A stretch of DNA of 33,603 nucleotides from NCBI GenBank assembly GCA_025463265.1, contig JAOBWH010000126.1, positions 1-33,603 of the forward strand, read 5' to 3'. Source of the stretch: Ilumatobacteraceae bacterium (GTDB taxonomy: Bacteria; Actinomycetota; Acidimicrobiia; Acidimicrobiales; Iamiaceae). Position 1 is the first letter of the stretch; every line of letters starts with the position of its first letter. Of the stretch, positions 1-7,186 are shown piece after piece. A program made the position numbers and the translations under genes. Under the pieces are notes generated by a model that had not been told where the DNA came from, searched no databases, and saw only the letters and a list, made by a program, of their open reading frames with translations.

Positions 1-102
1 ACCGTGCGGGCGAACGTGGCGATGTCGGGCCCCGTGAGCGTGGCCTTCGTGGGCGACACGGCCCGGCTGGAGCGCCGCGCCGAGCTGGTGGTGCAGGGAT
101 GA
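1..102 (+). CDS. C-terminal end of a protein upstream of the TadE-like gene (partial)
   Basis: The reading frame is open from the first base of the window and stops at TGA 100-102, giving the last 33 residues of a protein that ends in LERRAELVVQG. The stop overlaps the ATG of the next gene as ATGA (99-102), so the two are translationally coupled. Small TadE-type pseudopilins are usually encoded in short runs, and a hydrophilic tail of this kind would fit such a protein. Too little is present to assign a family with confidence. Confidence 0.6.
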   Translation, partial: TVRANVAMSGPVSVAFVGDTARLERRAELVVQG

Positions 103-1001
103 TGGTCCTCACGCACGTGCCCCCTGGGAAGCGGGACCACGATCACGGCCGCGGCCGTCCGCAGGAGCGGGCCGCCGCGCTGGTCGAGCTGGCCTTCACG
201 CTTCCGATCCTGATCCTGTCCATCTTCGGGTTCGTCGACCTCGGGATGGCCGCCTTCCAGTCCAGCCAGGCCTCGTCGGCGGCAGCGGACGGTGCCCGCG
301 TCGGCATCCTCCGCCACGAGCAGGCCGATGTGGTCAACAGCCCCGACCGGGTGGCGATCGAAGCGGCCGTGAGGGAGGAGCTGGTGGGCCAGGAGGTCGA
401 TGCGATCACGGTCGCGTGCGTCGATCCCACCGGCGCCACCGTGACCTGCGCCCTGGCGGACCCCGAGGTGGATCGGCTGAAGGTGACGGTGGCGTGGATG
501 TTCCGCCCCATCTCGCCGATGGGCCACGCCATCCCCGCCAAGATCCTCACGGGCCGGGCGACCATGGGCCTCATCGACCAGCCGGAGGGCCTGACCACGA
601 CCACGACCGCACCGGCCACCACCACGACCACCCTGGCGGGGACGACGACGACGACCACCACGGCGCCGCCGACCACCACGACGATCCCGCCGGTCGGGTG
701 CGTCATCACCGGGCTGACGTCGAGCCCGTCGAGCACCGGGGTGAAGAACAACCGGACGCTGGATGACGACCTGGCCCTGACCCTGACCACCAACGCGAAC
801 CCCGGGTGCACGCTGCTGACCGTGCGGATCGTCACCGACGGCGTGGTGGAGGAGGTGGTGGCGTTCAACAAGGTCACCGCGACGAGGTGGACGGCCACGG
901 TCGACAAGAACGGCTTCCGGTGGACGACCGGATCGAAGGTGGGCACCGTGTACGCCGGACCGACGGCGCTGACCACCCACCCCCTGGTGACGCTGACATG
1001 A
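99..1001 (+). CDS. TadE-like pilus protein with Thr-rich linker and extra C-terminal domain
   Basis: A 300-aa protein. Residues about 24-66 match the TadE-like N-terminal pattern: a short basic leader, RAAALVELAF, one hydrophobic helix (about 28-50), then a polar Gln/Ser/Ala helix ending in ADGAR. TadE proteins are minor pseudopilins of the Tad/Flp pilus, anchored in the membrane. The family is usually about 130-200 aa. Here residues 166-197 form an almost pure Thr/Pro/Ala linker (runs of TTTTT), followed by a domain of about 100 residues with two cysteines (C201, C237) and beta-rich alternation, possibly an Ig-like surface module. A second Cys pair (C107, C116) lies in the pilin-like part. 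ATGA overlaps on both sides (99-102 and 998-1001) tie it to its neighbours. The family call is firm; the tail function is unknown. Confidence 0.85.
   Translation: MMVLTHVPPGKRDHDHGRGRPQERAAALVELAFTLPILILSIFGFVDLGMAAFQSSQASSAAADGARVGILRHEQADVVNSPDRVAIEAAVREELVGQEVDAITVACVDPTGATVTCALADPEVDRLKVTVAWMFRPISPMGHAIPAKILTGRATMGLIDQPEGLTTTTTAPATTTTTLAGTTTTTTTAPPTTTTIPPVGCVITGLTSSPSSTGVKNNRTLDDDLALTLTTNANPGCTLLTVRIVTDGVVEEVVAFNKVTATRWTATVDKNGFRWTTGSKVGTVYAGPTALTTHPLVTLT
593..690 (+). repeat. Thr-codon tract (ACC/ACG repeats) in the TadE-like gene
   Basis: About 32 codons, mostly ACC and ACG with a few GCC/CCG, encode residues 166-197 of the TadE-like protein. Codon alternation shows it is maintained as protein sequence rather than as a simple microsatellite, but it is prone to length change. 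Confidence 0.7.
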
Positions 1002-2014
1002 CCCTCCGCCTGAGCCACCACGCCACCGGAGGCGCCGACGCCGGCGATGCCGGCCGACGGTCCGAGCGCGGGGCCATCTTGATCTTCATGGCGCTGAGCA
1101 TGACCGCCATCTTGATGGTGGCCTCCATCGTCATCGACGGGAGCCAGGCGTACTCGCAGCGCCGGAGCATGCAGAACGCGGCCGACCTCTCGGCCCTGGC
1201 CGGGGCCCGGGCGCTGGACGCGGTCAAGTACGCCGGAGCGAACTGGTCCACGGTGGACGCGGCCACGCGGGACCTGGGAGAGGACAACAAGGCGGAGTCG
1301 GTCGACTGCACCGTCATCACCAACGTCGGGACCGCCATCGGTGGCTGCCAGCAGTGGTGGGCCGTGATCTCCCCGATCGCGGCCGGGGTGCGGGTGAAGG
1401 CGACCGATGTCCGCACCACGACCTTCGCCAAGCTCACCGGTCAGGAGACCGTGACCGCCTCGGCCACCAGCTCGGCCACGATCCAGACGCTGATCGGGAC
1501 CGGGACGCCCTTCGTCATCTGCGGAAACGCCCAGGTCGGGGGTTACCCGATCCTGAACCGGGACAACACGATCAACGCCACCACGGCCACGGCGATGGGC
1601 ACGGTCGAGCTCCAGTCCGCGCAGGTGCCCACCTGCGGCGCCGGCTCGGCCTTCAAGGGCAAGATCGCCGACCAGGACTTCACGGTCCCGGGCTGGCTGC
1701 ACGCTGACAACGGCAACGGCTACGAGCAGGACATCAACGCGCAGGTCGTGGGGGGCACCCCCTGCCCGACCGGCGGCCCGTTCGACGACTGCGACATGCT
1801 CGTGCCGATCGCCGACCAGGGACTGGGCAACGGCAACGACATCCAGATGCACGCGGTGGCCTGGGCGGTGTTCCACATCACCGGCAGCGGCCGGACCAAC
1901 CCGAAGTACTACGGCACCTTCCGGTCCGGCGCCGCCTACGTCAGCGGCGGGCGCACCAACGTCGCCCTGCCCGCCAACAACGCCACGCCCCGGGTCATCC
2001 GCATCATCCAGTGA
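998..2014 (+). CDS. TadG-like pilus assembly protein
   Basis: A 338-aa protein. Residues 22-70 carry the classic TadG-like N terminus: SERGAILIFMALSMTA, a hydrophobic helix (about 26-47), then VIDGSQAYSQRRSMQNAADL and SALAGARAL. In known TadG proteins this helix anchors the protein in the membrane and the rest lies outside. The exported part (about 75-338) is rich in Gly, Thr and Asn, has several cysteines, and resembles no enzyme I recognise. I chose ATG 998 because it overlaps the TadE-like stop as ATGA and places the helix near the N terminus; the same frame is open further upstream but there it only shadows the TadE gene. It closes the visible pilus gene run and faces the diguanylate cyclase convergently. 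Confidence 0.85.
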   Translation: MTLRLSHHATGGADAGDAGRRSERGAILIFMALSMTAILMVASIVIDGSQAYSQRRSMQNAADLSALAGARALDAVKYAGANWSTVDAATRDLGEDNKAESVDCTVITNVGTAIGGCQQWWAVISPIAAGVRVKATDVRTTTFAKLTGQETVTASATSSATIQTLIGTGTPFVICGNAQVGGYPILNRDNTINATTATAMGTVELQSAQVPTCGAGSAFKGKIADQDFTVPGWLHADNGNGYEQDINAQVVGGTPCPTGGPFDDCDMLVPIADQGLGNGNDIQMHAVAWAVFHITGSGRTNPKYYGTFRSGAAYVSGGRTNVALPANNATPRVIRIIQ

Positions 2015-2028
2015 CCGGCGGTGCCCCG

Positions 2029-2053
2029 ACCTGACCCGGTCGAGGGTTCAGGT
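2029..2053. terminator. Imperfect hairpin between convergent genes
   Basis: ACCTGACCC (2029-2037) and GGGTTCAGGT (2044-2053) pair with one bulged base over a 6-base loop. The structure sits between the TadG-like stop (2014) and the cyclase stop (2048-2050, opposite strand) and overlaps the latter. A shared terminator is plausible, but no T-run supports it. Confidence 0.35.
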
Positions 2054-3937
2054 GGTCGGCAGCGGTGCGGGCGCCCGCTCGGGCAGCCCGATCGGGGGGA
2101 GGACGCCGCCGGCGATCTCGACCTGGCTGCGCGTCCGCTTGGCTCGGTAGGCGGCCTCGTCGGCCCGGGCGAGGATCGACAGCGGCGAGTCATCGATCCC
2201 GGTGTGCATGGCGATGCCGATGCTCACCGCGAGGTGGGTGAGGACGGGCGCGGCACCGCCGACGATGAACGGCTCGGCGATGCGCAGCGTCACCCGGCGA
2301 GCCAGCGCGGCCGCACCGGCGACGTCGGCGACGCTCTCGGCCACGACGACGAACTCGTCGCCGCCGAGGCGGGCGCAGACGTCGCCGGTGCGAGCTTCGT
2401 CCTGGAGGCGGCGGGCCACCTCGCAGAGCACCTCGTCGCCGGCCTGGTGGCCGAAGTTGTCGTTCACGGCCTTGAAGCCGTCGAGGTCGAGGTAGAGCAC
2501 GGCCAGCGGCGCCTCGGTCCGGCTCGCCCGGGCGAGGGCGTGGCCGAGGACCTCGAGGGCCCCCGCCCGGTTGGCCAGCGAGGTGAGCGCGTCGTGGGTG
2601 GCCCGGTGGGTGAGCTGTGCCTGGAGCTCGTTGCGCTGCGCGATGGACTTCGACAGGAGCTGGATCCAGTGCTCCATGGCCTCCCCGAGGGCGCCCGGGA
2701 GCGGTTCCTGCAGGCGGGGGTCCTCGAGCTCGCCGTCCGCCAGCGCTTCCACCTTCCCCTCGATCCGGTTCAGGTTGGCGACGACGTCGTTGAACGCGGC
2801 GGATGCTGCGGCGATCTCGAGCGGACCCTCCACCGGGAGCGGCTTCACGTCGAGCTCACCGTTGCCGACCCGGCGCACCGCGGCGATGAGGCGGCCCAGG
2901 GGGCGGTCGAGGGACCCGGCGACGGCGAGCGAGATCACCAGCAGCGAGATGAGTGCGGCGGCGAGGCCGGCGAGGTTGAGCACCGCGGCCCGCGCCGCCT
3001 CGTCGGCGAGGGCGGTGGCCGTCTCGGCGAGGCCGGCGCTGCGGCCCTCCATGAGCACGAGCAGGGGATCGAAGAGCTCGAAGCTCGAGGTGAACGTGTC
3101 GGCGATGACCTTCTCGTCGATCTTGCCCTCGACCGCGTCGGGGGGCCGGCCGGCGATGGTGTCGTCGATGGCGGCGGCGAAGGGCGTGCCCAACCGCGCC
3201 TTCGTGACGCGCCGGGCGGTCGCCGCCACCTCCGGATCGGTGCTCTCCCCGAGATCGGCGACCGCATCGTCGAACTGGTCGGACGCCACGGCGATCGCCG
3301 CTCGTGCCGGGCCCACCCGGGCGCTGTCGGTGAGCGCTCCGAACCAGTAGTCCGCCAGGTCGGTCACCATCGCGCTCGCGCCCGACACGGCCAGCGTCGC
3401 CGCTTCGAGGTCGTCGAGCCTGCCCTGCAGCTCCGTGCTGCCGGTGGCGACGACCTCGGTGCGGAGCTGCTCGAAGCGACGATCCCACTGGTTGCTGGCG
3501 AGGGTGTCGAGCTGGCCGAACTGATCGAGCAGGGCCACGTCCGGATGAAGCTCGGATCGGGCCCGGACGGCGTCGAGGCTGTCGATGGTGAACGGCTGCG
3601 TGCCGTCGGGCAGCGCCCGCAGACGGGCGGCGACCGCGTCGAGGTCGCTGGTGCCGCCCTCGATGCCGAGCAGGTCGAACGCCGTCTCGGGGTCGAGTCC
3701 GACGGAGCCGGCACGCACCTTGACCTCGACGGGGGCCCGGGCTGCGAACAGCGCCTGGCGGAGTGCGGTCAGATCGGACAGGACGCGCACGTCGACGCGG
3801 ACGTCGGTGATGACCTGGACGGATCGGTACTGGCGCTCCGTCGCCGAGATGCCCACGACGGCGAGGAACAACGCAGGCACCAAGACGAGCGCGAGCAGGC
3901 GGCTGCGCACACCGAGTGCTGAAGGATGCAGACGCAT
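2048..3937 (-). CDS. Membrane-bound GGDEF diguanylate cyclase with HAMP domain
   Basis: A 629-aa sensor that should make cyclic di-GMP from two GTP. Layout: transmembrane helix about 13-33; extracytoplasmic, mostly helical region about 35-315, resembling nitrate/chemoreceptor-type four-helix sensors only in general character; second helix about 319-341; HAMP about 342-395; GGDEF domain about 440-600. The active-site signature GGDEF is intact at 525-529. An inhibitory I-site RTGD (516-519) lies exactly five residues before it, so product feedback is expected. The frame is open up to 3988, but ATG 3937 is preferred because AGGGAG lies a few bases upstream and it gives a normal signal-anchor N terminus. 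It is a single gene, convergent with the pilus genes; the signal it senses is unknown. Confidence 0.9.
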   Translation of the reverse strand: MRLHPSALGVRSRLLALVLVPALFLAVVGISATERQYRSVQVITDVRVDVRVLSDLTALRQALFAARAPVEVKVRAGSVGLDPETAFDLLGIEGGTSDLDAVAARLRALPDGTQPFTIDSLDAVRARSELHPDVALLDQFGQLDTLASNQWDRRFEQLRTEVVATGSTELQGRLDDLEAATLAVSGASAMVTDLADYWFGALTDSARVGPARAAIAVASDQFDDAVADLGESTDPEVAATARRVTKARLGTPFAAAIDDTIAGRPPDAVEGKIDEKVIADTFTSSFELFDPLLVLMEGRSAGLAETATALADEAARAAVLNLAGLAAALISLLVISLAVAGSLDRPLGRLIAAVRRVGNGELDVKPLPVEGPLEIAAASAAFNDVVANLNRIEGKVEALADGELEDPRLQEPLPGALGEAMEHWIQLLSKSIAQRNELQAQLTHRATHDALTSLANRAGALEVLGHALARASRTEAPLAVLYLDLDGFKAVNDNFGHQAGDEVLCEVARRLQDEARTGDVCARLGGDEFVVVAESVADVAGAAALARRVTLRIAEPFIVGGAAPVLTHLAVSIGIAMHTGIDDSPLSILARADEAAYRAKRTRSQVEIAGGVLPPIGLPERAPAPLPTT

Positions 3938-4040
3938 GAAGCTCCCTACGGAGACACAGCCTCCGTCGGCCGAGTTCTCGTAGGTCATCTATCGACCGGT
4001 GGACCCACTCGCACGAGGGCAGGCGGCGACTCGGGCCGGG

Positions 4041-4072
4041 AAACCCTCACCCGGGTGGGAACGCCTCACCCG
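4041..4072. promoter_or_regulatory. Direct repeat in the 277-bp divergent intergenic region
   Basis: CCTCACCCG occurs at 4045-4053 and 4064-4072, and the 10-bp palindrome CACCCGGGTG spans 4048-4057. The region (3938-4214) separates the cyclase from the divergent 163-aa membrane protein, so it must hold both promoters. I found no SigF-type box here. The repeat could be an operator, but no regulator can be named. Confidence 0.3.
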
Positions 4073-4214
4073 AGGAGCGCCCCTTCGCCGCTGCCTGCGG
4101 ATGATGGCCGACCGACGGTCGGATCCGTCGTGGGTCGCGAGGTTGTTTCGTTCCGGGGGCGAAGCGGCAGTGGAGGGGTCGGGCCGACACCGGTCCACTG
4201 AACAGGAGATCAAC

Positions 4215-4706
4215 ATGGTTGCCAACACTGCATCGACGCAGACGTCCAACGCTGCCGACCGGGAGCGGATGCTGTCCATGGTCGCAGGCGCCCTCGGCCT
4301 GCTCATGTTCCTGCTGGGGTTCATGCGCTGGTTGAGCATCGGAGAAGGTGATCAGCAGAGCAAGTACTCCGGTTTCGCCTTCCAGATGCCCACCACGGCC
4401 ATCATCGGGTTCGCCCTCGCGGCGGGCCTCATCGCCCTCCTCGGTGCCACCGAGCGCCGCCCCGGCCGTGGCGTGCCCAGCGCCGTCCCCACCGGACTCG
4501 CCGCCACCAGCCTGCTGCTCGCCATCGGCGTGTACCTCGGCAAGGGCGCCATCAGCCCCGAGCTCGGTGACCAGGTCGGCGTCGAGATCGGCCTGATCCT
4601 CGGGCTCATCACGGCGCTCGTCCAGACCATCGTCTTGGCGATGGGCCTGGCCAGCCGCCACGACAACGACCGCGACAACGATTACGACGGTCGCGTCCGC
4701 TCGTAG
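4215..4706 (+). CDS. Four-helix membrane protein of unknown function (163 aa)
   Basis: Hydrophobic segments lie at about residues 20-40, 57-76, 91-110 and 119-143. The N terminus is polar, and the C-terminal tail is charged and rich in Asp, Asn and Arg (RHDNDRDNDYDGR), probably cytoplasmic. No catalytic motif is visible. The overall plan recalls small actinobacterial four-helix proteins such as the DUF5336 group, but I cannot confirm membership. ATG 4215 is preceded by AGGAG with good spacing, so the much longer upstream open frame is not part of the gene. It is transcribed alone, facing nnrD, and is followed by a strong hairpin at 4721-4751. Confidence 0.75.
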   Translation: MVANTASTQTSNAADRERMLSMVAGALGLLMFLLGFMRWLSIGEGDQQSKYSGFAFQMPTTAIIGFALAAGLIALLGATERRPGRGVPSAVPTGLAATSLLLAIGVYLGKGAISPELGDQVGVEIGLILGLITALVQTIVLAMGLASRHDNDRDNDYDGRVRS

Positions 4707-4720
4707 CCGCACGGCTGCGG

Positions 4721-4751
4721 CACCTCCTCCGCCCTACGGGCGGAGGAGGTG
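4721..4751. terminator. Perfect 14-bp hairpin, bidirectional terminator
   Basis: CACCTCCTCCGCCC (4721-4734) and GGGCGGAGGAGGTG (4738-4751) are exact inverse complements around a TAC loop. The hairpin lies between the convergent stops of the 163-aa membrane protein (4706) and nnrD, and contains the nnrD TAG stop (4734-4736 on the opposite strand). A smaller stem, GCCGCA/TGCGGC (4706-4711/4716-4721), precedes it. No U-tract follows, as is common for high-GC actinobacterial terminators. Confidence 0.7.
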
Positions 4752-5633
4752 CCCGGCGAGCGACGATCGCACCCACGGGAGCGCATCGATCACCTCGCGG
4801 GCGAGCAGGCCGAGCTCGGTCGCGTCGTTCGTGAGCGCCCGGCCGGCCTCGGCGTGGAGGTGGACCGCCCACACCATGGCGTCGAACGGCTCCGCTCCTC
4901 GGGCGAGGTGCCCTGCGAGCATGCCGCCGAGCACGTCCCCCGAGCCCGAGGTCGCCAGACCCAGCGGGCCGTTGCGCTCGATCACCCTCGGGTGATCCGG
5001 CGAGGCCACCCAGGTGTCGGGCCCGCGGAGCGCCACGGTGCAGCCCAGGCGGTCGACGAGCTGGTCGACGGCGGCGCCCGCATCGTCGTCGAGCTCCCCC
5101 TCCCCGACGAGCGCAGCCGCCTCACCGGGGTTCGGCATGGCGGCACTCCGGGCGGCGATCGGCTCGAGCAGACCCGGTGCCTGACCCAGGGCCACGAGCG
5201 CGCCGGCGTCGACGACGAGGCTCCCGCCGCCCTCCGAGACCGCGGCGACCGCAGCGTCGAGCAGGACCCGGCCCGGCTCCTCCTCACCGAGGCCGGGCCC
5301 GACCAGCACGACGTCGGAGGCGGCCATCGCCTCCGCCAGCCGCTGCGTCGGGCGCACCGTCCCGGAGGCGTGCTCGTCGAGCCCGATGACCTGGGCCTCG
5401 GGGATCTGGACCGCCAGCATCGGGGCGACGGTCCGAGGGGCGGCGATCTGGAGCCGGCCGGCGCCGACGCGCAGCGCCGACAGCCCGGCGAGGAGGAGCG
5501 CGCCGGGGGTCTCCACCGTGGCGCCCACGATCAGCACCGTGCCGCGGTCGTGCTTGCTGCCCCCCGGTTCCGGGGTGGGCAACGGGTGGTGGGCGAGGAA
5601 CGAGACGTCGATCTCGGGGGCGGTGCCGCTCAC
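4734..5633 (-). CDS. nnrD: ADP-dependent NAD(P)H-hydrate dehydratase
   Basis: A 299-aa protein of the YjeF C-terminal (ribokinase-like) family. These enzymes repair NADH and NADPH that have become hydrated, spending ADP or ATP, in the cytosol. Visible signatures are NPGE at 168-171 and the catalytic loop GSGDVLGG with Asp233, plus the glycine-rich VLVGPGLG near 109-116. Length matches stand-alone NnrD; the NnrE epimerase domain is not fused and no epimerase gene is in view. The GTG start overlaps the stop of the upstream histidine phosphatase gene as GTGA (5630-5633), so the pair is translationally coupled. The stop codon sits inside the 14-bp terminator hairpin. Confidence 0.93.
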   Translation of the reverse strand: MSGTAPEIDVSFLAHHPLPTPEPGGSKHDRGTVLIVGATVETPGALLLAGLSALRVGAGRLQIAAPRTVAPMLAVQIPEAQVIGLDEHASGTVRPTQRLAEAMAASDVVLVGPGLGEEEPGRVLLDAAVAAVSEGGGSLVVDAGALVALGQAPGLLEPIAARSAAMPNPGEAAALVGEGELDDDAGAAVDQLVDRLGCTVALRGPDTWVASPDHPRVIERNGPLGLATSGSGDVLGGMLAGHLARGAEPFDAMVWAVHLHAEAGRALTNDATELGLLAREVIDALPWVRSSLAGHLLRP

Positions 5634-6415
5634 GCCCGCCCCCCGGGCGCCGGGTCGTCCTCGGTGGTCCGGGGCACGCCGGCCTCCTCGAGGGCCACGG
5701 TCTCGTTGAAGCGCACCAGCTCCATGCCGTTCGTGGTGCCGTCCGCCCCACAGGCGAAGGTGGTCACCGAGCAGTTCACCAGCTCCTCCTGACGGGAGAT
5801 CTCGAGGATCTGCGCCTCGTCGAGGTGCTCGATGACGTAGCGGAACATGAAGATGACCACCTGGTGCGCCACCACCATGACGCGCTCACCCTGGTGCTCT
5901 CGTGAGATCGAGTCGAGCGCGCTCCGCACCCGGAGGCCGACGTCGCACCAGCTCTCGCCGCCTGGGGGGCGGTGGTAGAACTTGCCGAGCCGGGCCCGGG
6001 ACTCGGCCTCCTCGGGGAACTGGGCCTCGATCCCTCGGTGCGTGAGCCGGTCGAGGACGCCGAACTCCCGCTCGCGCAGGCGCTCGTCGAGGACCACCTC
6101 GGCTTCGAGACCGGCTTCGGCGATCGCCAGCTGGGCGGTACGGCGGGCGCGGGCGTAGGGGGAGCTGAGGATCACGGCGGGGGCCGCGTCGGCCTGGTCG
6201 CGCAACCAGGCTCCGAGCGCTCGGGCCTGGCGCTCGCCGTCGGGCGAGAGGGCCACATCCATGTCCCGGTCCTCGATGTCGATGCGCTCGTGGCCGGCGG
6301 CCTCGGCGAGATCGCGGGCCACGTTGCCGGCGCTCTCACCGTGTCGGACGAGCAGCAGCGTGCGAGGCCACGGTGGTGGCGCGCTGCTGGGCGGGCGGAA
6401 GGCGGGGTCGGTCAC
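5630..6415 (-). CDS. Histidine phosphatase (phosphoglycerate mutase-like) superfamily protein
   Basis: A 261-aa protein. LLLVRHGESAGN near the N terminus supplies the catalytic His25 of the RHG motif. The central REREFGVLD provides the acidic proton donor, and VVAHQVV carries the second conserved His. The fold covers broad-specificity phosphatases and mutases, so the substrate is open. GTG 6415 is preferred over GTG 6502 because the latter lies inside the terminator hairpin of the upstream gene (6495-6529). No clear Shine-Dalgarno precedes 6415, and a GGGTAG box lies only about 9 bases upstream, so the transcript may be leaderless. It overlaps nnrD by four bases, hinting at a shared role in cofactor or metabolite repair. 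Confidence 0.88.
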   Translation of the reverse strand: MTDPAFRPPSSAPPPWPRTLLLVRHGESAGNVARDLAEAAGHERIDIEDRDMDVALSPDGERQARALGAWLRDQADAAPAVILSSPYARARRTAQLAIAEAGLEAEVVLDERLREREFGVLDRLTHRGIEAQFPEEAESRARLGKFYHRPPGGESWCDVGLRVRSALDSISREHQGERVMVVAHQVVIFMFRYVIEHLDEAQILEISRQEELVNCSVTTFACGADGTTNGMELVRFNETVALEEAGVPRTTEDDPAPGGRA

Positions 6416-6423
6416 CGAGCCTG

Positions 6424-6450
6424 CTACCCCGTGCCCAAGGTGTTCGAGAC
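6424..6450 (-). promoter_or_regulatory. Possible SigF/SigB-type promoter, weak copy
   Basis: On the minus strand, GTCT (6450-6447), 17 bases, then GGGTAG (6429-6424). One mismatch to GTTT. Transcription would start near 6417, almost at the GTG of the phosphatase gene, so the mRNA would be leaderless. This fits the missing ribosome binding site. Confidence 0.4.
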
Positions 6451-6494
6451 TCCCGCCCCCGTGGTCGGCGACGGCGCGACGGGAGGGCGGAAAT

Positions 6495-6529
6495 GCCGAC
6501 ACCCCGGCGGCGGGAGCCGGGGTGTCGGC
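6495..6529 (-). terminator. 13-bp hairpin terminator downstream of the 160-aa membrane protein
   Basis: GCCGACACCCCGG (6495-6507) pairs perfectly with CCGGGGTGTCGGC (6517-6529) over a 9-base loop. In the minus direction it follows the stop at 6573 and is followed by ATTT. It separates that gene from the histidine phosphatase gene. Confidence 0.7.
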
Positions 6530-6572
6530 GTCCGCATCACCGGCGGCGGTGCCAGAGAGCGGAGACCTGCGA

Positions 6573-7055
6573 TCAGCGGACGACGGTGGTCACCCGGCGG
6601 TGCGACCACCACGGCACCAGCGAGCAGATGAACACGACGGCGCCCACGACGATGAAGAGGCCGGCAGAGCGGTTGTCCACCTGCATCGAGGAGTCGGACT
6701 GGCCGTCCACGATCAGGGCGCCGATCCCGACGGCGATGGTGACCAGGCCGACGAACGCAGCACCGCCGCGGTCCTGGTCGGCGAGGGTCGCCACCAAGAT
6801 GGCGCCGCCCAGGAGGATGGCGGCGATGGCGCCCGCCGCGCTGAAGCCGTAACCGGCGACCGAGGTGGTGGTGTCGAGCAGGTTGGCGTTGAAGTCGACA
6901 TCGAAGATGGCGATGAGGCCGATGATGAAGAGGGCGGCACCGGCGAGGGCCGAAGCGATCTGGAAGATGCGGAGTCCGGCGGAGGCGGCAGCGGGCCGGG
7001 TCTCCACCTGTTGGGCGACGATCGGTCGACCGGCGGAGTCGAGGGTCTCGTTCAT
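6573..7055 (-). CDS. Four-helix membrane protein of unknown function (160 aa)
   Basis: Polar N terminus of about 28 residues, then hydrophobic stretches at about 29-50, 66-90, 98-115 and 130-148, with a basic C-terminal end (SHRRVTTVVR). No catalytic residues or known motif can be seen. ATG 7055 has AAAGGAG seven bases upstream, which decides the start against the longer open frame. A textbook SigF-type promoter (GTTT-N17-GGGTAC, 7099-7125) lies about 45 bases upstream and a 13-bp hairpin follows, so it is a single-gene transcript probably induced by general stress. Its helix plan resembles that of the 163-aa protein at 4215, but I see no convincing sequence similarity. Confidence 0.75.
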   Translation of the reverse strand: MNETLDSAGRPIVAQQVETRPAAASAGLRIFQIASALAGAALFIIGLIAIFDVDFNANLLDTTTSVAGYGFSAAGAIAAILLGGAILVATLADQDRGGAAFVGLVTIAVGIGALIVDGQSDSSMQVDNRSAGLFIVVGAVVFICSLVPWWSHRRVTTVVR

Positions 7056-7098
7056 GGTTGGCTCCTTTCCTGGGGTCCCAGGTCGGACCCGGCGCCTG

Positions 7099-7126
7099 GT
7101 ACCCGCTGCAGAGCCGGAACCAAACC
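7099..7126 (-). promoter_or_regulatory. SigF/SigB-type promoter
   Basis: On the minus strand, GGTTT (7126-7122), a 17-base spacer, then GGGTAC (7104-7099). It lies between the STAS gene stop and the ATG of the 160-aa membrane protein (7055). It matches the GGTTT-N15..17-GGGTA pattern known for mycobacterial SigF and Bacillus SigB. Confidence 0.7.
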
Positions 7127-7186
7127 GCGCTCCGTCGACCGCGGGGCGGCGGGGCGTCCCCCGGACCTCGGCTGGGCCGCCCGCGC

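Noticed and set aside
593-690. ACC/ACG tract as a CRISPR-like or satellite repeat
   Set aside because: There are no constant repeat and spacer units. It is a coding Thr/Pro/Ala linker.
2021-3922. Open frame of about 630 codons on the plus strand opposite the first diguanylate cyclase gene
   Set aside because: Antisense shadow; the minus-strand frame has transmembrane, HAMP and GGDEF domains.
6415-6502. Upstream GTG start (6502) for the histidine phosphatase
   Set aside because: It lies inside the terminator hairpin of the preceding gene and adds residues with no family similarity.
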